This document shows positions 38,595-46,450 of a DNA stretch of 64,000 nt, piece by piece (the stretch's first letter is position 1; the number at the start of each line of letters is the position of its first letter). The stretch lies in the NCBI RefSeq assembly GCF_001273755.1, contig NZ_LGYA01000001.1:617406-681405 (forward strand). Reading direction: 5' to 3'. Made by a program: the position numbers and the translations under genes. Source of the DNA: Peribacillus butanolivorans. GTDB taxonomy: Bacteria > Bacillota > Bacilli > Bacillales > DSM-1321. The notes under the pieces were generated by a model. That model searched no databases, was not told where the DNA came from, and saw only the letters and a program-made list of their open reading frames with translations.

Positions 38595-38709
38595 AAAATG
38601 ATGTATTTTAAAGGAACTGACTTGCAATGTTTTGGCTCACGTTAGAATTGGTTAAATATCATCTCGAATGATAGAAAAAGGACTAATTACCGAATTTGAA
38701 GCTTAAGGG

Positions 38710-39014
38710 CTCCACGAGCCGTCAAGCAGTCGTTTTCTAACCCACCATACAACTCTATTAGGTATTAGAATTCAGCAATTATTGGAATCTGGGCGAATAA
38801 ATATTCTAACTCCATTTCATATTAACGGAGTTTAACCAACAAACGATAAAATAACTTTTGTGAGAAAACTAAACGAAGAAGAATTCACAATCGGTGATAT
38901 CGATGAAATAGTTGTGAGTGCTGTGGCAGTCCCGTTCTAGCGAAATTGAAAATTAAAAAAATTCTTGTAGCGAATAAAAGCAGAAGACCAATCTGAAACC
39001 AGGCTGGTCTTTTA
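38710..39014 (+). pseudogene. Rearranged fragment of the ars-region flavoprotein gene
   Basis: Bases 38764-39014 follow the 3' part of the intact gene at 46451-47827, including its terminator (matches to 47228-47400 and 47770-47865, with about 370 bases missing between). Bases 38710-38755 match 47176-47219 of the same gene in inverted orientation. So this is a decayed copy with an internal deletion and a small inversion. It marks the left edge of the metal-resistance region. The following 300 bases contain nothing recognisable. Confidence 0.8.
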
Positions 39015-39327
39015 CTATGAAAAAAGGAATGTTGAAGGAATAATCATCGATGTAGCCGCTAGATTTGTAATTAATGACGATTAATATAAATAATTTAACT
39101 GATTTAAAAATGAAATTAAAAAATGACAGGTAAGTGGAATCAGATATTCCTTACTACGAAGCTATATATTATTTAGGGTACATAATGATGGGGAATGTAA
39201 GCAGCAAGCAGTTTCTTCTCCAATACCTAGCCAAAACAAAAGGGATGCGATTTGTAGATGGCTAACGGTTTGTTAGCTTAAGATCGGAGCTGTCTTTAAG
39301 GCAGTTTTTTCTTAAAAATTCTAATTG

Positions 39328-39366
39328 TAAAAAAATGAGATGTTTCTTATCAAGAAACATCTCATA
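39328..39366 (-). terminator. Terminator of the CadA-type ATPase gene
   Basis: GAGATGTTTCTT (39337-39348) and AAGAAACATCTC (39352-39363), perfect twelve-base arms, with a T run on the minus strand. Confidence 0.92.
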
Positions 39367-39371
39367 AATAT

Positions 39372-42059
39372 CTATTCTTTAAATTTTAACAATCTCATTG
39401 CATTTAAAATAACAATTAATGCTGCACCTGTATCACTTAATACAGCCATCCATAGTGTAAGCCAACCTGGGAAGATAAAGACCAACGCAAGGACTTTAAT
39501 AATGATAGAGAACCAAATATTTTGTTTAATAATCGTTAAAGCTTTTTTGCTTAACTTCATTGTATGAGATAATTTATCAAGATTATCAGCCATTAAAACA
39601 ATATCAGCTGTTTCCATCGCGGTATCAGTTCCTGCACCACCCATAGCAATACCTAAATCTGCTGTTGCAAGTGCTGGCGCATCATTAATACCGTCTCCAA
39701 CCATTGCCACCTTATGACCTTCATTTTGTAATTTCTTTATGGCATCTACTTTATCCTCTGGCAATAATTCTGCGAAATAACGATTAACATTCGCTTCTGA
39801 AGCAATCATTTTAGCGGTTCCTTCATTATCTCCAGTCAACATGACCGTTTGATTAACTCCACTTTGTTTTAATGTTTCTAAAGCTGATGCTGAAGTGTCC
39901 CGTATTGTATCAGAAACAGCAATAATCCCGTTAACTTGATTTTGTGTCCCTATTATAACTACTGTTTTCCCTTTGTTCTGTATTTCATGAATATGTTTTT
40001 TTATATCCTCTAAATCTACATTCATTTCTTCGAATAGCTTTAGATTACCTGCGTAAAAAATATCTCCTTGAATTGTAGCTTGAACGCCTTTTCCTACAAT
40101 ACTTTTGTATAACTCACCATTTTTAGGTTGGATTCCTTTTTCGTTGCCGTAAAGAACAATCGATTTTGCAACAGGATGTGTTGAGAAACCTTCTAGTGTT
40201 AATGCTATGGACAGTAATGTCTCTTCTGATACGTTTATCGTCTTAATTTCTGATACTTTAGGCTTTCCTTCCGTTAAAGTTCCTGTTTTATCAAATGCAA
40301 TAGCCGTGATGGCACCTGCTTTTTCTAAAAACGTTCCGCCCTTAATTAATATTCCGTTCTTTGCGGCGTTTCCAATAGCTGATACAATCGCAACAGGAGT
40401 AGAAATAACTAAAGCACAAGGACAAGCTACAACTAGTATTTCAAGTCCTTTATAAAACCACTCTCCCCAAGTGCCAAATCCAAGGAGTGAAGGTACAACC
40501 ATAACTGCCAATGCTAAAATAAATACAACAGGTGTATAAATACTTGCAAACTTATCTACAAATGCTTCTGTTGGTGCTTTTTGTTCTTGTGCTTCTTCAA
40601 CTAAGTGAATAATTTTTGATATAGTCGTATCTTCCACTAACTTAGTGACCCTAATCTCAAGAGAACCATTTTCATTTATAGTTCCTGCGTATACTGTATC
40701 ACCAATATTCTTATCAATAGGAATGGATTCTCCTGTAATGGGTGCCTGATTTACACTTGATTCACCTTGAATGATTTCACCGTCTAATGGAATTTTATCA
40801 CCTGGTTTAACAAAGATAATGTCACCGACTGTTATTTCTTCAACTGGTTTTTTAATGATTTCTGAGCCAACATAGATCCAAGCTTCAGGGGGAGCTAAAT
40901 CCATAAGATTACGAATCGAATTCCTTGTTCGTTCAATTGATTTTGTTTGTAGTAAATTGCCGATTGCAAATAACCAAACAACGGTAGCGCCTTCAAGCCA
41001 TTCACCGATTAGAGCAGCTCCAATAGCCGCAACAGACATTAGGACATTCATATCCAGTGAACGACTTTTTATTGCATAGAATGCACTTTTAACTGGCTTA
41101 GACCCACTTATCACCATTGCAATGGCGTACAGTATTGAGGACATCATTGTAGAAACTCCATTAAATGAACCGATAAAGCCAAGAGCAATTAGTACACCAG
41201 ATAAGATGACTAAACCATTTTCGTTTTTATTTTTATGAGTCTGTATCGACTGATTGTTTGATGGTAATGAAGCTTTAAAACCGATTTTAGAAACTTCAGT
41301 CATAATATCTTCGACACTATTGGAATGTTCGATTTTCATTTTTCCAGTCGAGAAATTAACGCTGACATTTTTAACGGATGAAAGGGTATTTAAATGGTTT
41401 TCAATGCTCTTAGCACAACTACCACAATCCATTCCTTCAATTTCAAATGTTTTTATATTACCATTTTGATTTAAAGGTTCAATAGAAAATCCGAGTTTTT
41501 CGATTTCACTCTCAATCGGGATAAAGGCATCAGCGTTACTGGCTGCAACTTGCATTTTCGCTGTGCTGTAATTAACCTTTACTTCAGCTATATCCTTTAA
41601 TGTGCTTAACCCTTTTTCAATGGTTTTTGCACAAGCAGGACAATCCATTCCATGCACTCTGTATGCCATCTTCTCGCCAGGAGGAAGAGAATTCGAGATT
41701 GTATCTTTTGTCTGTTGATCATTACTACTACAACAGTTTGTTTTCACAGAAATTTTATCTTCTGTTGTTTCACTATTACAACAAGCATTGTTTTTTTGCT
41801 TATTGTCACTTGCAGGGGAAGGGCTACAACAGCTTATTTTTTCTTGTTCATTAACGGTTTCTTTCGATGAATTACTGCTACAACAATTATTTTTTTCTTG
41901 AATTAAAATAGGAAATGGATTATTTCCATTTTCTGAATGATGGTTACTTGAACAACAACTTGAATTCTCTAGTTTTGCGATTGATTCATCAGAAGTGCTA
42001 CAAACATTTTCCTCTTTATTTTCCTTCATTTTATTTGAGCCACAACATTGTTCATCCAA
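39372..42059 (-). CDS. cadA: CadA/ZntA-type heavy-metal P1B-ATPase with Cys-Cys-rich N-terminus
   Basis: A TTG at 42059 is taken as start because AGGGGTG lies eight bases before it; a longer frame runs into the cadC gene. The 895-residue protein has an N-terminal tail with six Cys-Cys pairs (residues 5-6, 35-36, 59-60, 77-78, 93-94, 109-110), two HMA domains (GMDCPAC at 137-143 and GMDCGSC about 75 residues later), then the ATPase core with VACPCALVIS, DKTGTLTEG and GDGINDAPAL. CPC with two HMA domains indicates Cd/Zn/Pb export. It follows the CmtR-like gene by 11 bases. The Cys-pair tail is unusual and may capture metal or metalloid. Confidence 0.92.
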   Translation of the reverse strand: MDEQCCGSNKMKENKEENVCSTSDESIAKLENSSCCSSNHHSENGNNPFPILIQEKNNCCSSNSSKETVNEQEKISCCSPSPASDNKQKNNACCNSETTEDKISVKTNCCSSNDQQTKDTISNSLPPGEKMAYRVHGMDCPACAKTIEKGLSTLKDIAEVKVNYSTAKMQVAASNADAFIPIESEIEKLGFSIEPLNQNGNIKTFEIEGMDCGSCAKSIENHLNTLSSVKNVSVNFSTGKMKIEHSNSVEDIMTEVSKIGFKASLPSNNQSIQTHKNKNENGLVILSGVLIALGFIGSFNGVSTMMSSILYAIAMVISGSKPVKSAFYAIKSRSLDMNVLMSVAAIGAALIGEWLEGATVVWLFAIGNLLQTKSIERTRNSIRNLMDLAPPEAWIYVGSEIIKKPVEEITVGDIIFVKPGDKIPLDGEIIQGESSVNQAPITGESIPIDKNIGDTVYAGTINENGSLEIRVTKLVEDTTISKIIHLVEEAQEQKAPTEAFVDKFASIYTPVVFILALAVMVVPSLLGFGTWGEWFYKGLEILVVACPCALVISTPVAIVSAIGNAAKNGILIKGGTFLEKAGAITAIAFDKTGTLTEGKPKVSEIKTINVSEETLLSIALTLEGFSTHPVAKSIVLYGNEKGIQPKNGELYKSIVGKGVQATIQGDIFYAGNLKLFEEMNVDLEDIKKHIHEIQNKGKTVVIIGTQNQVNGIIAVSDTIRDTSASALETLKQSGVNQTVMLTGDNEGTAKMIASEANVNRYFAELLPEDKVDAIKKLQNEGHKVAMVGDGINDAPALATADLGIAMGGAGTDTAMETADIVLMADNLDKLSHTMKLSKKALTIIKQNIWFSIIIKVLALVFIFPGWLTLWMAVLSDTGAALIVILNAMRLLKFKE

Positions 42060-42070
42060 TTTAATCACCC

Positions 42071-42391
42071 CTAATCTATATGACGATCGCAACATGCAAC
42101 ATCATTTTGAACATCTCCAAGAACTGTATCAAACATCGTTAATAAATCTCGTATATGTTGATTTCGTAAACTGTAATAGCTGTATTTTCCTTCATTCCTC
42201 CCCACAATAATTCCACAACCTTTTAAACACGCAAGATGTTGAGAAATATTAGATTGATTACCGCTAATCTCTTCTACAATTTGTGACACCGTTTTTTCTT
42301 GATTTTTTATACATTCGAGGATTTGAATCCTTGTTTTATTAGAAAATCCATGGATTAGTTTAACCTTCATATCAATATCAATATTTTGCAT
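42071..42391 (-). CDS. cadC: ArsR/SmtB-family metal sensor, CmtR-like
   Basis: The ATG at 42391 follows GGAGGT; codons upstream are rejected. The 106-residue protein has the winged helix with GNQSNISQHLACLKGCGII and GKYSYYSL wing. Cysteines at 55 and 59 lie in the recognition helix and another pair at 100-101. This spacing matches Cys57, Cys61 and Cys102 of mycobacterial CmtR, a Cd/Pb sensor, rather than the CxC site of classical CadC. It should repress the cadA operon by binding the two ATTAG-N6-CTAAT dyads just upstream and release them on metal binding. Confidence 0.88.
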   Translation of the reverse strand: MQNIDIDMKVKLIHGFSNKTRIQILECIKNQEKTVSQIVEEISGNQSNISQHLACLKGCGIIVGRNEGKYSYYSLRNQHIRDLLTMFDTVLGDVQNDVACCDRHID

Positions 42392-42409
42392 ATATTTACC
42401 TCCGAACAT

Positions 42410-42459
42410 ATTAGACAGGACTAATGTGTTTTGTTATTATCATATTAGCAATACCTAAT
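42410..42459. promoter_or_regulatory. Twin ATTAG-N6-CTAAT operators for the CmtR-like repressor
   Basis: Identical half-sites occur at 42410-42425 and 42444-42459, 34 bases apart, in the gap between cadC (left) and copC (right). The second extends to CATATTAG/CTAATATG. Both divergent units could be under the same metal-sensing repressor. Confidence 0.7.
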
Positions 42460-42514
42460 ATGTGTGTCAAACAATGTTAAATAATTACATAATTAATGAA
42501 AAGGAGTTTATTGA

Positions 42515-43056
42515 ATGACTAAAAAGGTTTCAATATTATTTTTAATCCTGTTCTTTTTATGTTCTAATCAAGCATTCGCACACACTTCACTGAAAGAGTC
42601 AACACCTAAAGAGGGTGAAGTAATAGCACAAACCATTCAAGAGGTAACTTTAATTTTTGGAACCAAAATTGAACAGACAAGTAAAATTACTGTTTTAAAT
42701 TCAAACGGAGAATCTATTCCACTTGGGAATTTCGTAATCGAAGACGATGAAATGTGGGCTACTTTCCTTCAGCCTTTAGCGAACGGAGATTATAAAGTTA
42801 ACTGGACGATAATAGGTGGAGATGGACATCCGATAGATGGTCATTTTTCTTTCACTGTAAATGGTCCTATGGCTGAAACTCCTACGAAAGAGCAAAAAAA
42901 GAGACTGCACAAGTTAAAGAAAAAGAAGTATTTACGCCATCAAAACAAGAATCTGAACAAAATAAAATGCAGTCTTACATAATACCATTAACCATAGGTG
43001 TTTTATTATTTATAGTTATAGGGAGTTTTTTGTGGTTAATGAGGAGGAAAAAGTAA
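42515..43056 (+). CDS. CopC-domain copper-resistance protein, full length only by -1 frameshift
   Basis: The zero frame encodes a signal peptide (residues 1-22, ending AFAH) and a CopC domain (mature start HTSLKESTPKEGE, with His and GDGHPIDGHFSF copper-site residues) and runs to a stop at 42982. At 42895-42901 the heptamer A-AAA-AAG stands in the zero frame. A -1 shift there continues in a frame reading ETAQVKEKEVFTPSKQESE, then a membrane helix (IIPLTIGVLLFIVIG and further) and LMRRKK with a stop at 43054-43056. The shifted product has the C-terminal membrane anchor usual for Gram-positive CopC. It is either programmed frameshifting or a simple one-base loss. Confidence 0.75.
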
Positions 43057-43264
43057 AAAATGATCATCTTGGAAAAATTAGCGAGGCATTATTATATCTT
43101 TGCTTTTCCCTTCTAACAGGTAGCTTTCTATTATATCTTTTGCCAAGTCATTATCGTCCAGAAATAAACGTACCAAAGGGTGCTCTTTAATGTTGGCGAC
43201 TGGTTTGATTTTCGAAAGAAGTTATTTAACTCTTATGTTAAGTAATTATAAGTTTAGAAAATAA
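43047..43264 (+). pseudogene. copD (CopD-like copper import membrane protein) remnant
   Basis: Directly after copC a plus-strand frame reads GKISEALLYLCFSLLTGSF and LPSHYRPEINVPKGAL, as in the N-terminus of CopD proteins that follow copC, then stops at about 43190. The next frame reads MLATGLI and more, so a frameshift and a large deletion removed the rest. Confidence 0.6.
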
Positions 43265-43279
43265 TTTCAAAGAGGTGCT

Positions 43280-43966
43280 ATGATGATGAAAAGTAAAAAT
43301 TCACCATTTAAGATTGCGGTAATTTTAACATTAGCCGTATTTGTTTTATTGGCTGCACTAGTTATGGTTAACAATATGAAATCTAAATCAAATAGTGAAA
43401 CAACTTATGATAAACAGCCACCAATAGAAGGTCAACCTACTTTAGGTGATTCTGATGCTCCGATAACAGTAGTTGAATTCGGCGATTTTAAATGCCCTTC
43501 TTGTAAAGCCTGGGGGGAAACAATTTATCCACAATTAATGAGTGATTATGTAGACACGGGCAAAGTGAAGTTTTCGTATATAAATGTGTTATTTCATGGG
43601 GATGAATCCAAGCTAGGTTCATTGGCTGGAGAAGCAGTATATAAACAAAATCCAGAAAGTTATTGGATATTCCATAAAGAGTTATTTAAAGCACAACCAA
43701 GTGAGAATCACGACGGATTATGGATAACAAATGAGAAAATTTTAGAAATAGCAAAGACTATTCCTGAGATTGATGTACAACAATTACAAAACGATTTAGA
43801 GAACCAAACGGGTTTAGAAGAAGTTAATAAGGATGAAAAATTAGTTGAAGAGTTTAAAGTGCAATCTACACCAAGTATCATGGTAAACGGTACGATGCTT
43901 GAAGACCCCTTTGACTATAAAAAGATTAAAAGCCTTATAGATAAAGAGTTTGAGGAAAGTAAATGA
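43280..43966 (+). CDS. bdbD: DsbA/BdbD-type membrane-anchored thiol oxidase
   Basis: The 228-residue protein has one N-terminal membrane helix (about residues 10-30) and an extracytoplasmic DsbA-like domain with FGDFKCPSCKAW (redox CPSC near residues 73-76) and a cis-proline in VQSTPSIMVNG near residue 195. It introduces disulfides into exported proteins. The start codon is one of three tandem ATGs after GAGGTG. The bdbC gene overlaps its stop by four bases (ATGA), a coupled pair. In this metal-resistance setting it may protect or fold secreted proteins under thiol stress. Confidence 0.9.
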   Translation: MMMKSKNSPFKIAVILTLAVFVLLAALVMVNNMKSKSNSETTYDKQPPIEGQPTLGDSDAPITVVEFGDFKCPSCKAWGETIYPQLMSDYVDTGKVKFSYINVLFHGDESKLGSLAGEAVYKQNPESYWIFHKELFKAQPSENHDGLWITNEKILEIAKTIPEIDVQQLQNDLENQTGLEEVNKDEKLVEEFKVQSTPSIMVNGTMLEDPFDYKKIKSLIDKEFEESK

Positions 43967-44403
43967 TGAAAAAAACTGCAAGAGGGTCAAATAATAAACA
44001 GTTACTTCTTTATATGGCGTGGCTAGTTTCTGTTGTGGCAACGTTGGGGAGTCTTTATTTTAGTGAAATTCGAGGGTTTATTCCTTGTGAGCTATGTTGG
44101 TATCAGCGTATATTGATGTACCCATTAGCCTTAATTCTTGGAATTGGTACTTTTCAAAATGACGCATCTGTAAAAAGATTTATACTCCCAATGGCGATAA
44201 TTGGTTGGTGTATCTCTCTATTCCACTACCTCGAACAAAAAGTTCCAGGGTTCGCCGAATTAAAACCATGCGTAAATGGTGTTCCTTGTAGTGCAGAATA
44301 TATTAACTGGCTTGGCTTTATCACTATTCCATTTTTAGCATTATCAGCTTTTTCTTTGATTATCGTGTTCATGCTTTTGATAAAAAAAACAAAAAAAGAT
44401 TAA
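43963..44403 (+). CDS. bdbC: DsbB/BdbC-type quinone-linked thiol oxidase (second copy)
   Basis: The 146-residue four-helix membrane protein has CELC followed by WYQR near residue 43 and a second pair in CVNGVPC near residues 102-108. It reoxidises the BdbD-type partner encoded just before it and delivers electrons to quinones. It is a paralogue of the bdbC at 18513-18950, sharing LGSLYFSEI and FITIPFLALSAF-type segments, but that one pairs with a thioredoxin-like protein instead. The ATG overlaps the bdbD stop. Confidence 0.9.
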   Translation: MMKKTARGSNNKQLLLYMAWLVSVVATLGSLYFSEIRGFIPCELCWYQRILMYPLALILGIGTFQNDASVKRFILPMAIIGWCISLFHYLEQKVPGFAELKPCVNGVPCSAEYINWLGFITIPFLALSAFSLIIVFMLLIKKTKKD

Positions 44404-44520
44404 AGATAAAAGGCAATCCGATATGGGGAAGAGCTTGAAAAAGCATTTATCAGAAATGGGCGCTACTCTAATTGTCACACTCAACAACCTAAGACTTCTC
44501 AGATTAAAAGACAAATAACA

Positions 44521-44546
44521 GAGGGCTCCCATGGAGGGAGCCTATT
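44521..44546 (+). terminator. Hairpin after the bdbDC pair
   Basis: GGGCTCCC / GGGAGCCT arms; the T run is short. Confidence 0.6.
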
Positions 44547-44565
44547 TTGATTGGAGGGGAAAGTA

Positions 44566-44848
44566 ATGAATAACAAGTGGAATAAATTTATTTATAAATG
44601 TTGGTCGCCTATTTACGATAGGTGCTTCTCCTTGGGTAGAATGGTTATTAAGCAAAGATATTATTGCTCCTTTGCACATACAGTTCATCCCAACTTTTCA
44701 AACCATCTTGTTAATGATAATTTCATTCTTATTTTTGACGATGATTGTTGTAAGTTTTAGAAAAACAAAACCCTATTTAGGAATAGTATTCGGGATAAGT
44801 TTTATTGCGGCCTTATATATGGGATTGATGATGTCAATTTCAATATAA
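44566..44848 (+). pseudogene. Small membrane protein gene broken by a 4-base duplication
   Basis: After a strong GGAGGGG site the frame begins MNNKWNKF. A tandem TTTATTTA at 44587-44594 then shifts it. Removing one TTTA restores a continuous frame NVGRLFTIGASPWVEWLL followed by two hydrophobic helices and a stop at 44846-44848, about 92 residues. So the gene is one small mutation away from intact. The product is an unidentified two-helix membrane protein next to the bdbDC pair. Confidence 0.7.
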
Positions 44849-44890
44849 AAAAGTAGAAAATTCATAAAAGAAATTAAATCTAATCCCGTT

Positions 44891-44922
44891 AAAAAACCTC
44901 GGCAATTGCTGAGGTTTTTTTG
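44891..44922 (+). terminator. Intrinsic terminator
   Basis: AAACCTC(G)GC / GC(T)GAGGTTT arms and seven T. Confidence 0.85.
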
Positions 44923-45065
44923 CATATAAACAAATAAGAACCATAAAAGCTTAATAGCAATGTGATTCGATTAGTAAATTGCAAAGACGAGGAACTCCAC
45001 TAATGACTTTGAGTAAACATAATGTTTGTTTGTATCACTTAAAATGTGAATTTCATAAAAAATAT

Positions 45066-45078
45066 TTGCAACTTGCAA
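45066..45078 (+). promoter_or_regulatory. TTGCAA-type operator 1 (before the ArsN-like gene)
   Basis: TTGCAACTTGCAA, two self-complementary TTGCAA boxes with a one-base gap, 80 bases before the acetyltransferase start. Same box precedes marR and the flavoprotein gene. Confidence 0.7.
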
Positions 45079-45157
45079 GTATCGGTGTTATAAATTGGAT
45101 ATAGAATATTTGTAATGAATAATTTGCTTTTACAAGTGAAAGGAGAAGGGGGAAGTT

Positions 45158-45643
45158 ATGATCATTCGTGAAGCGATGGAAGCGGACATAGATTCCATCA
45201 AAGTAATTTACAATCAAGGTATTGAGGATCGGGTCGCCACGTTAGAAACAGAGATGAAGGACCAATCTTACATGGAAGAATGGTTTGCCAAGCACATTGG
45301 ACGATATAAGGTAATTGTCGCTGACCAAGAAGGGGAAATCGTTGGATGGGCTTCCTTGAATCCATATAACAGCCGCGATGCTTATAAAGGGGTTGCCGAT
45401 TTATCCGTTTATATCTCAAGAGATCATCGAGGAAAAGGGGTTGGCGGTTTATTGCTGCAATCAATCGAAAAGTTCGCAGAAGAAAATGACTTCAATAAAA
45501 TTGTGTTATTCACTTTTCCCTTTAACCAGATGGGTCAAGGATTGTACAAAAAACGGGGGTATCGAGAAGTAGGAGTGTTTAAGAACCAGGGAATTTTAGA
45601 CGGGGAATTTGTCGATGTGATGGCTATGGAGAAATTACTTTAA
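45158..45643 (+). CDS. ArsN/phosphinothricin-type GNAT N-acetyltransferase
   Basis: The 161-residue protein begins IREAMEADIDSIKVIYNQGI, the characteristic start of phosphinothricin and arsinothricin acetyltransferases, and has VADLSVYISRDHRGKGVGGLLL (acetyl-CoA loop, given in part) near residues 80-100 and FPFNQMGQGLYKKRGYREVGVF near 125-145. ArsN1 acetylates the organoarsenical antibiotic arsinothricin; close relatives act on phosphinothricin. Its place in an arsenic-linked regulon with TTGCAA boxes favours the ArsN role. A GGAGAAGGGGG site precedes the ATG. Confidence 0.78.
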   Translation: MIIREAMEADIDSIKVIYNQGIEDRVATLETEMKDQSYMEEWFAKHIGRYKVIVADQEGEIVGWASLNPYNSRDAYKGVADLSVYISRDHRGKGVGGLLLQSIEKFAEENDFNKIVLFTFPFNQMGQGLYKKRGYREVGVFKNQGILDGEFVDVMAMEKLL

Positions 45644-45663
45644 ACAATTAGGGGGTAGGGATT

Positions 45664-45876
45664 ATGACAGTGAACCATTCAAGCGTATTGTCTGTTGGTT
45701 ATTTTGATGCTTATTTCAAGCTGGTTTTAGCTTCTCGTGAACCTGTGGTGGAAAAGGCAAAAGAATTCATTGAAGCCAACTTTTTTAAAGGCGAAGCGTT
45801 TTATTATGGCGAGCAAACTCACCTAAATTTCATTACGGCTTTTAACAAGCTGAAGGATCAACAAAAAAATAGTTGA
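45664..45876 (+). CDS. Small unidentified protein in the MarR regulon
   Basis: The 70-residue soluble product (MTVNHSSVLSVGYFDAYF at the start) follows the acetyltransferase gene by 20 bases with an AGGGGGTAGGG site and precedes the marR operator. It contains no cysteine and no membrane segment. I do not recognise it. Co-transcription with the ArsN-like gene suggests a related role. Confidence 0.6.
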   Translation: MTVNHSSVLSVGYFDAYFKLVLASREPVVEKAKEFIEANFFKGEAFYYGEQTHLNFITAFNKLKDQQKNS

Positions 45877-45885
45877 ATCAAATAG

Positions 45886-45898
45886 TTGCAAAATGCAA
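45886..45898 (+). promoter_or_regulatory. TTGCAA-type operator 2 (before marR)
   Basis: TTGCAAAATGCAA, 35 bases before the marR start, one mismatch to the double box. Confidence 0.7.
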
Positions 45899-45932
45899 AT
45901 AATCAGCGTATAAATAAAGTGAGGTGAAAGTA

Positions 45933-46388
45933 ATGGAAAATGAAAACCTTAGAGGTCTCTTCCAACTCTTGACAAGACGTTTTGGATTATTGAATAAAAA
46001 TTGTTGCAGCGCTGATGGAATTGAGATATCCCTCGTTCAAAGCCATATCCTGTATGAAATAAACCGACAAAATAAGGCTTCCATCCAGCAAATTGCAGAA
46101 ACATTGGGAACGGATATTACGACGTTCAGTCGACAAATCCAATCCCTAATAAAATTGAATTTGGTCACAAAAACCCCTGATGCGGAAGATCGGAGAATTT
46201 CTATCCTTTCTCTGACCGATGAAGGCGTGAAAATCAATCAAACTATCGATCAACAAATGAATGATTACTTGAATGAGATCTTCAAGACGATGAATGAGTT
46301 TGAAAAGGAATCAGTCGTGCGTTCTCTGACATTGCTTAATGATCGAATGTTGAAGTCTTCAGTATGTTGTACTACTCCATGGGGGTAG
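45933..46388 (+). CDS. MarR-family regulator with terminal Cys-Cys pairs
   Basis: The ATG at 45933 follows GAGGTG; an upstream GTG lies inside that site. The 151-residue protein has the MarR winged helix (about residues 45-100, with IQQIAETLGTDITTFSRQI and DRRISILSLTDEG wing). It carries vicinal cysteines at 24-25 (NKNCCSADG) and 145-146 near the end (SVCCTTPWG), unusual for MarR and suited to binding a soft metalloid such as As(III) or to thiol sensing. Three TTGCAA-N-TTGCAA boxes precede the acetyltransferase, this gene and the flavoprotein gene, marking its probable regulon. Confidence 0.82.
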   Translation: MENENLRGLFQLLTRRFGLLNKNCCSADGIEISLVQSHILYEINRQNKASIQQIAETLGTDITTFSRQIQSLIKLNLVTKTPDAEDRRISILSLTDEGVKINQTIDQQMNDYLNEIFKTMNEFEKESVVRSLTLLNDRMLKSSVCCTTPWG

Positions 46389-46407
46389 TATAATTTTTCG
46401 ACAATAC

Positions 46408-46420
46408 TTGCAAATTACAA
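46408..46420 (+). promoter_or_regulatory. TTGCAA-type operator 3 (before the flavoprotein gene)
   Basis: TTGCAAATTACAA, 31 bases before the start; one mismatch to the double box. Confidence 0.65.
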
Positions 46421-46450
46421 CTTTTTTAAATGAAAATATAGGAGGGAATA

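Noticed and set aside
41600-41870. Cysteine-rich plus-strand frames opposite the CadA tail
   Set aside because: They arise from the repeated codons of the Cys-Cys tail on the other strand and lack ribosome sites.
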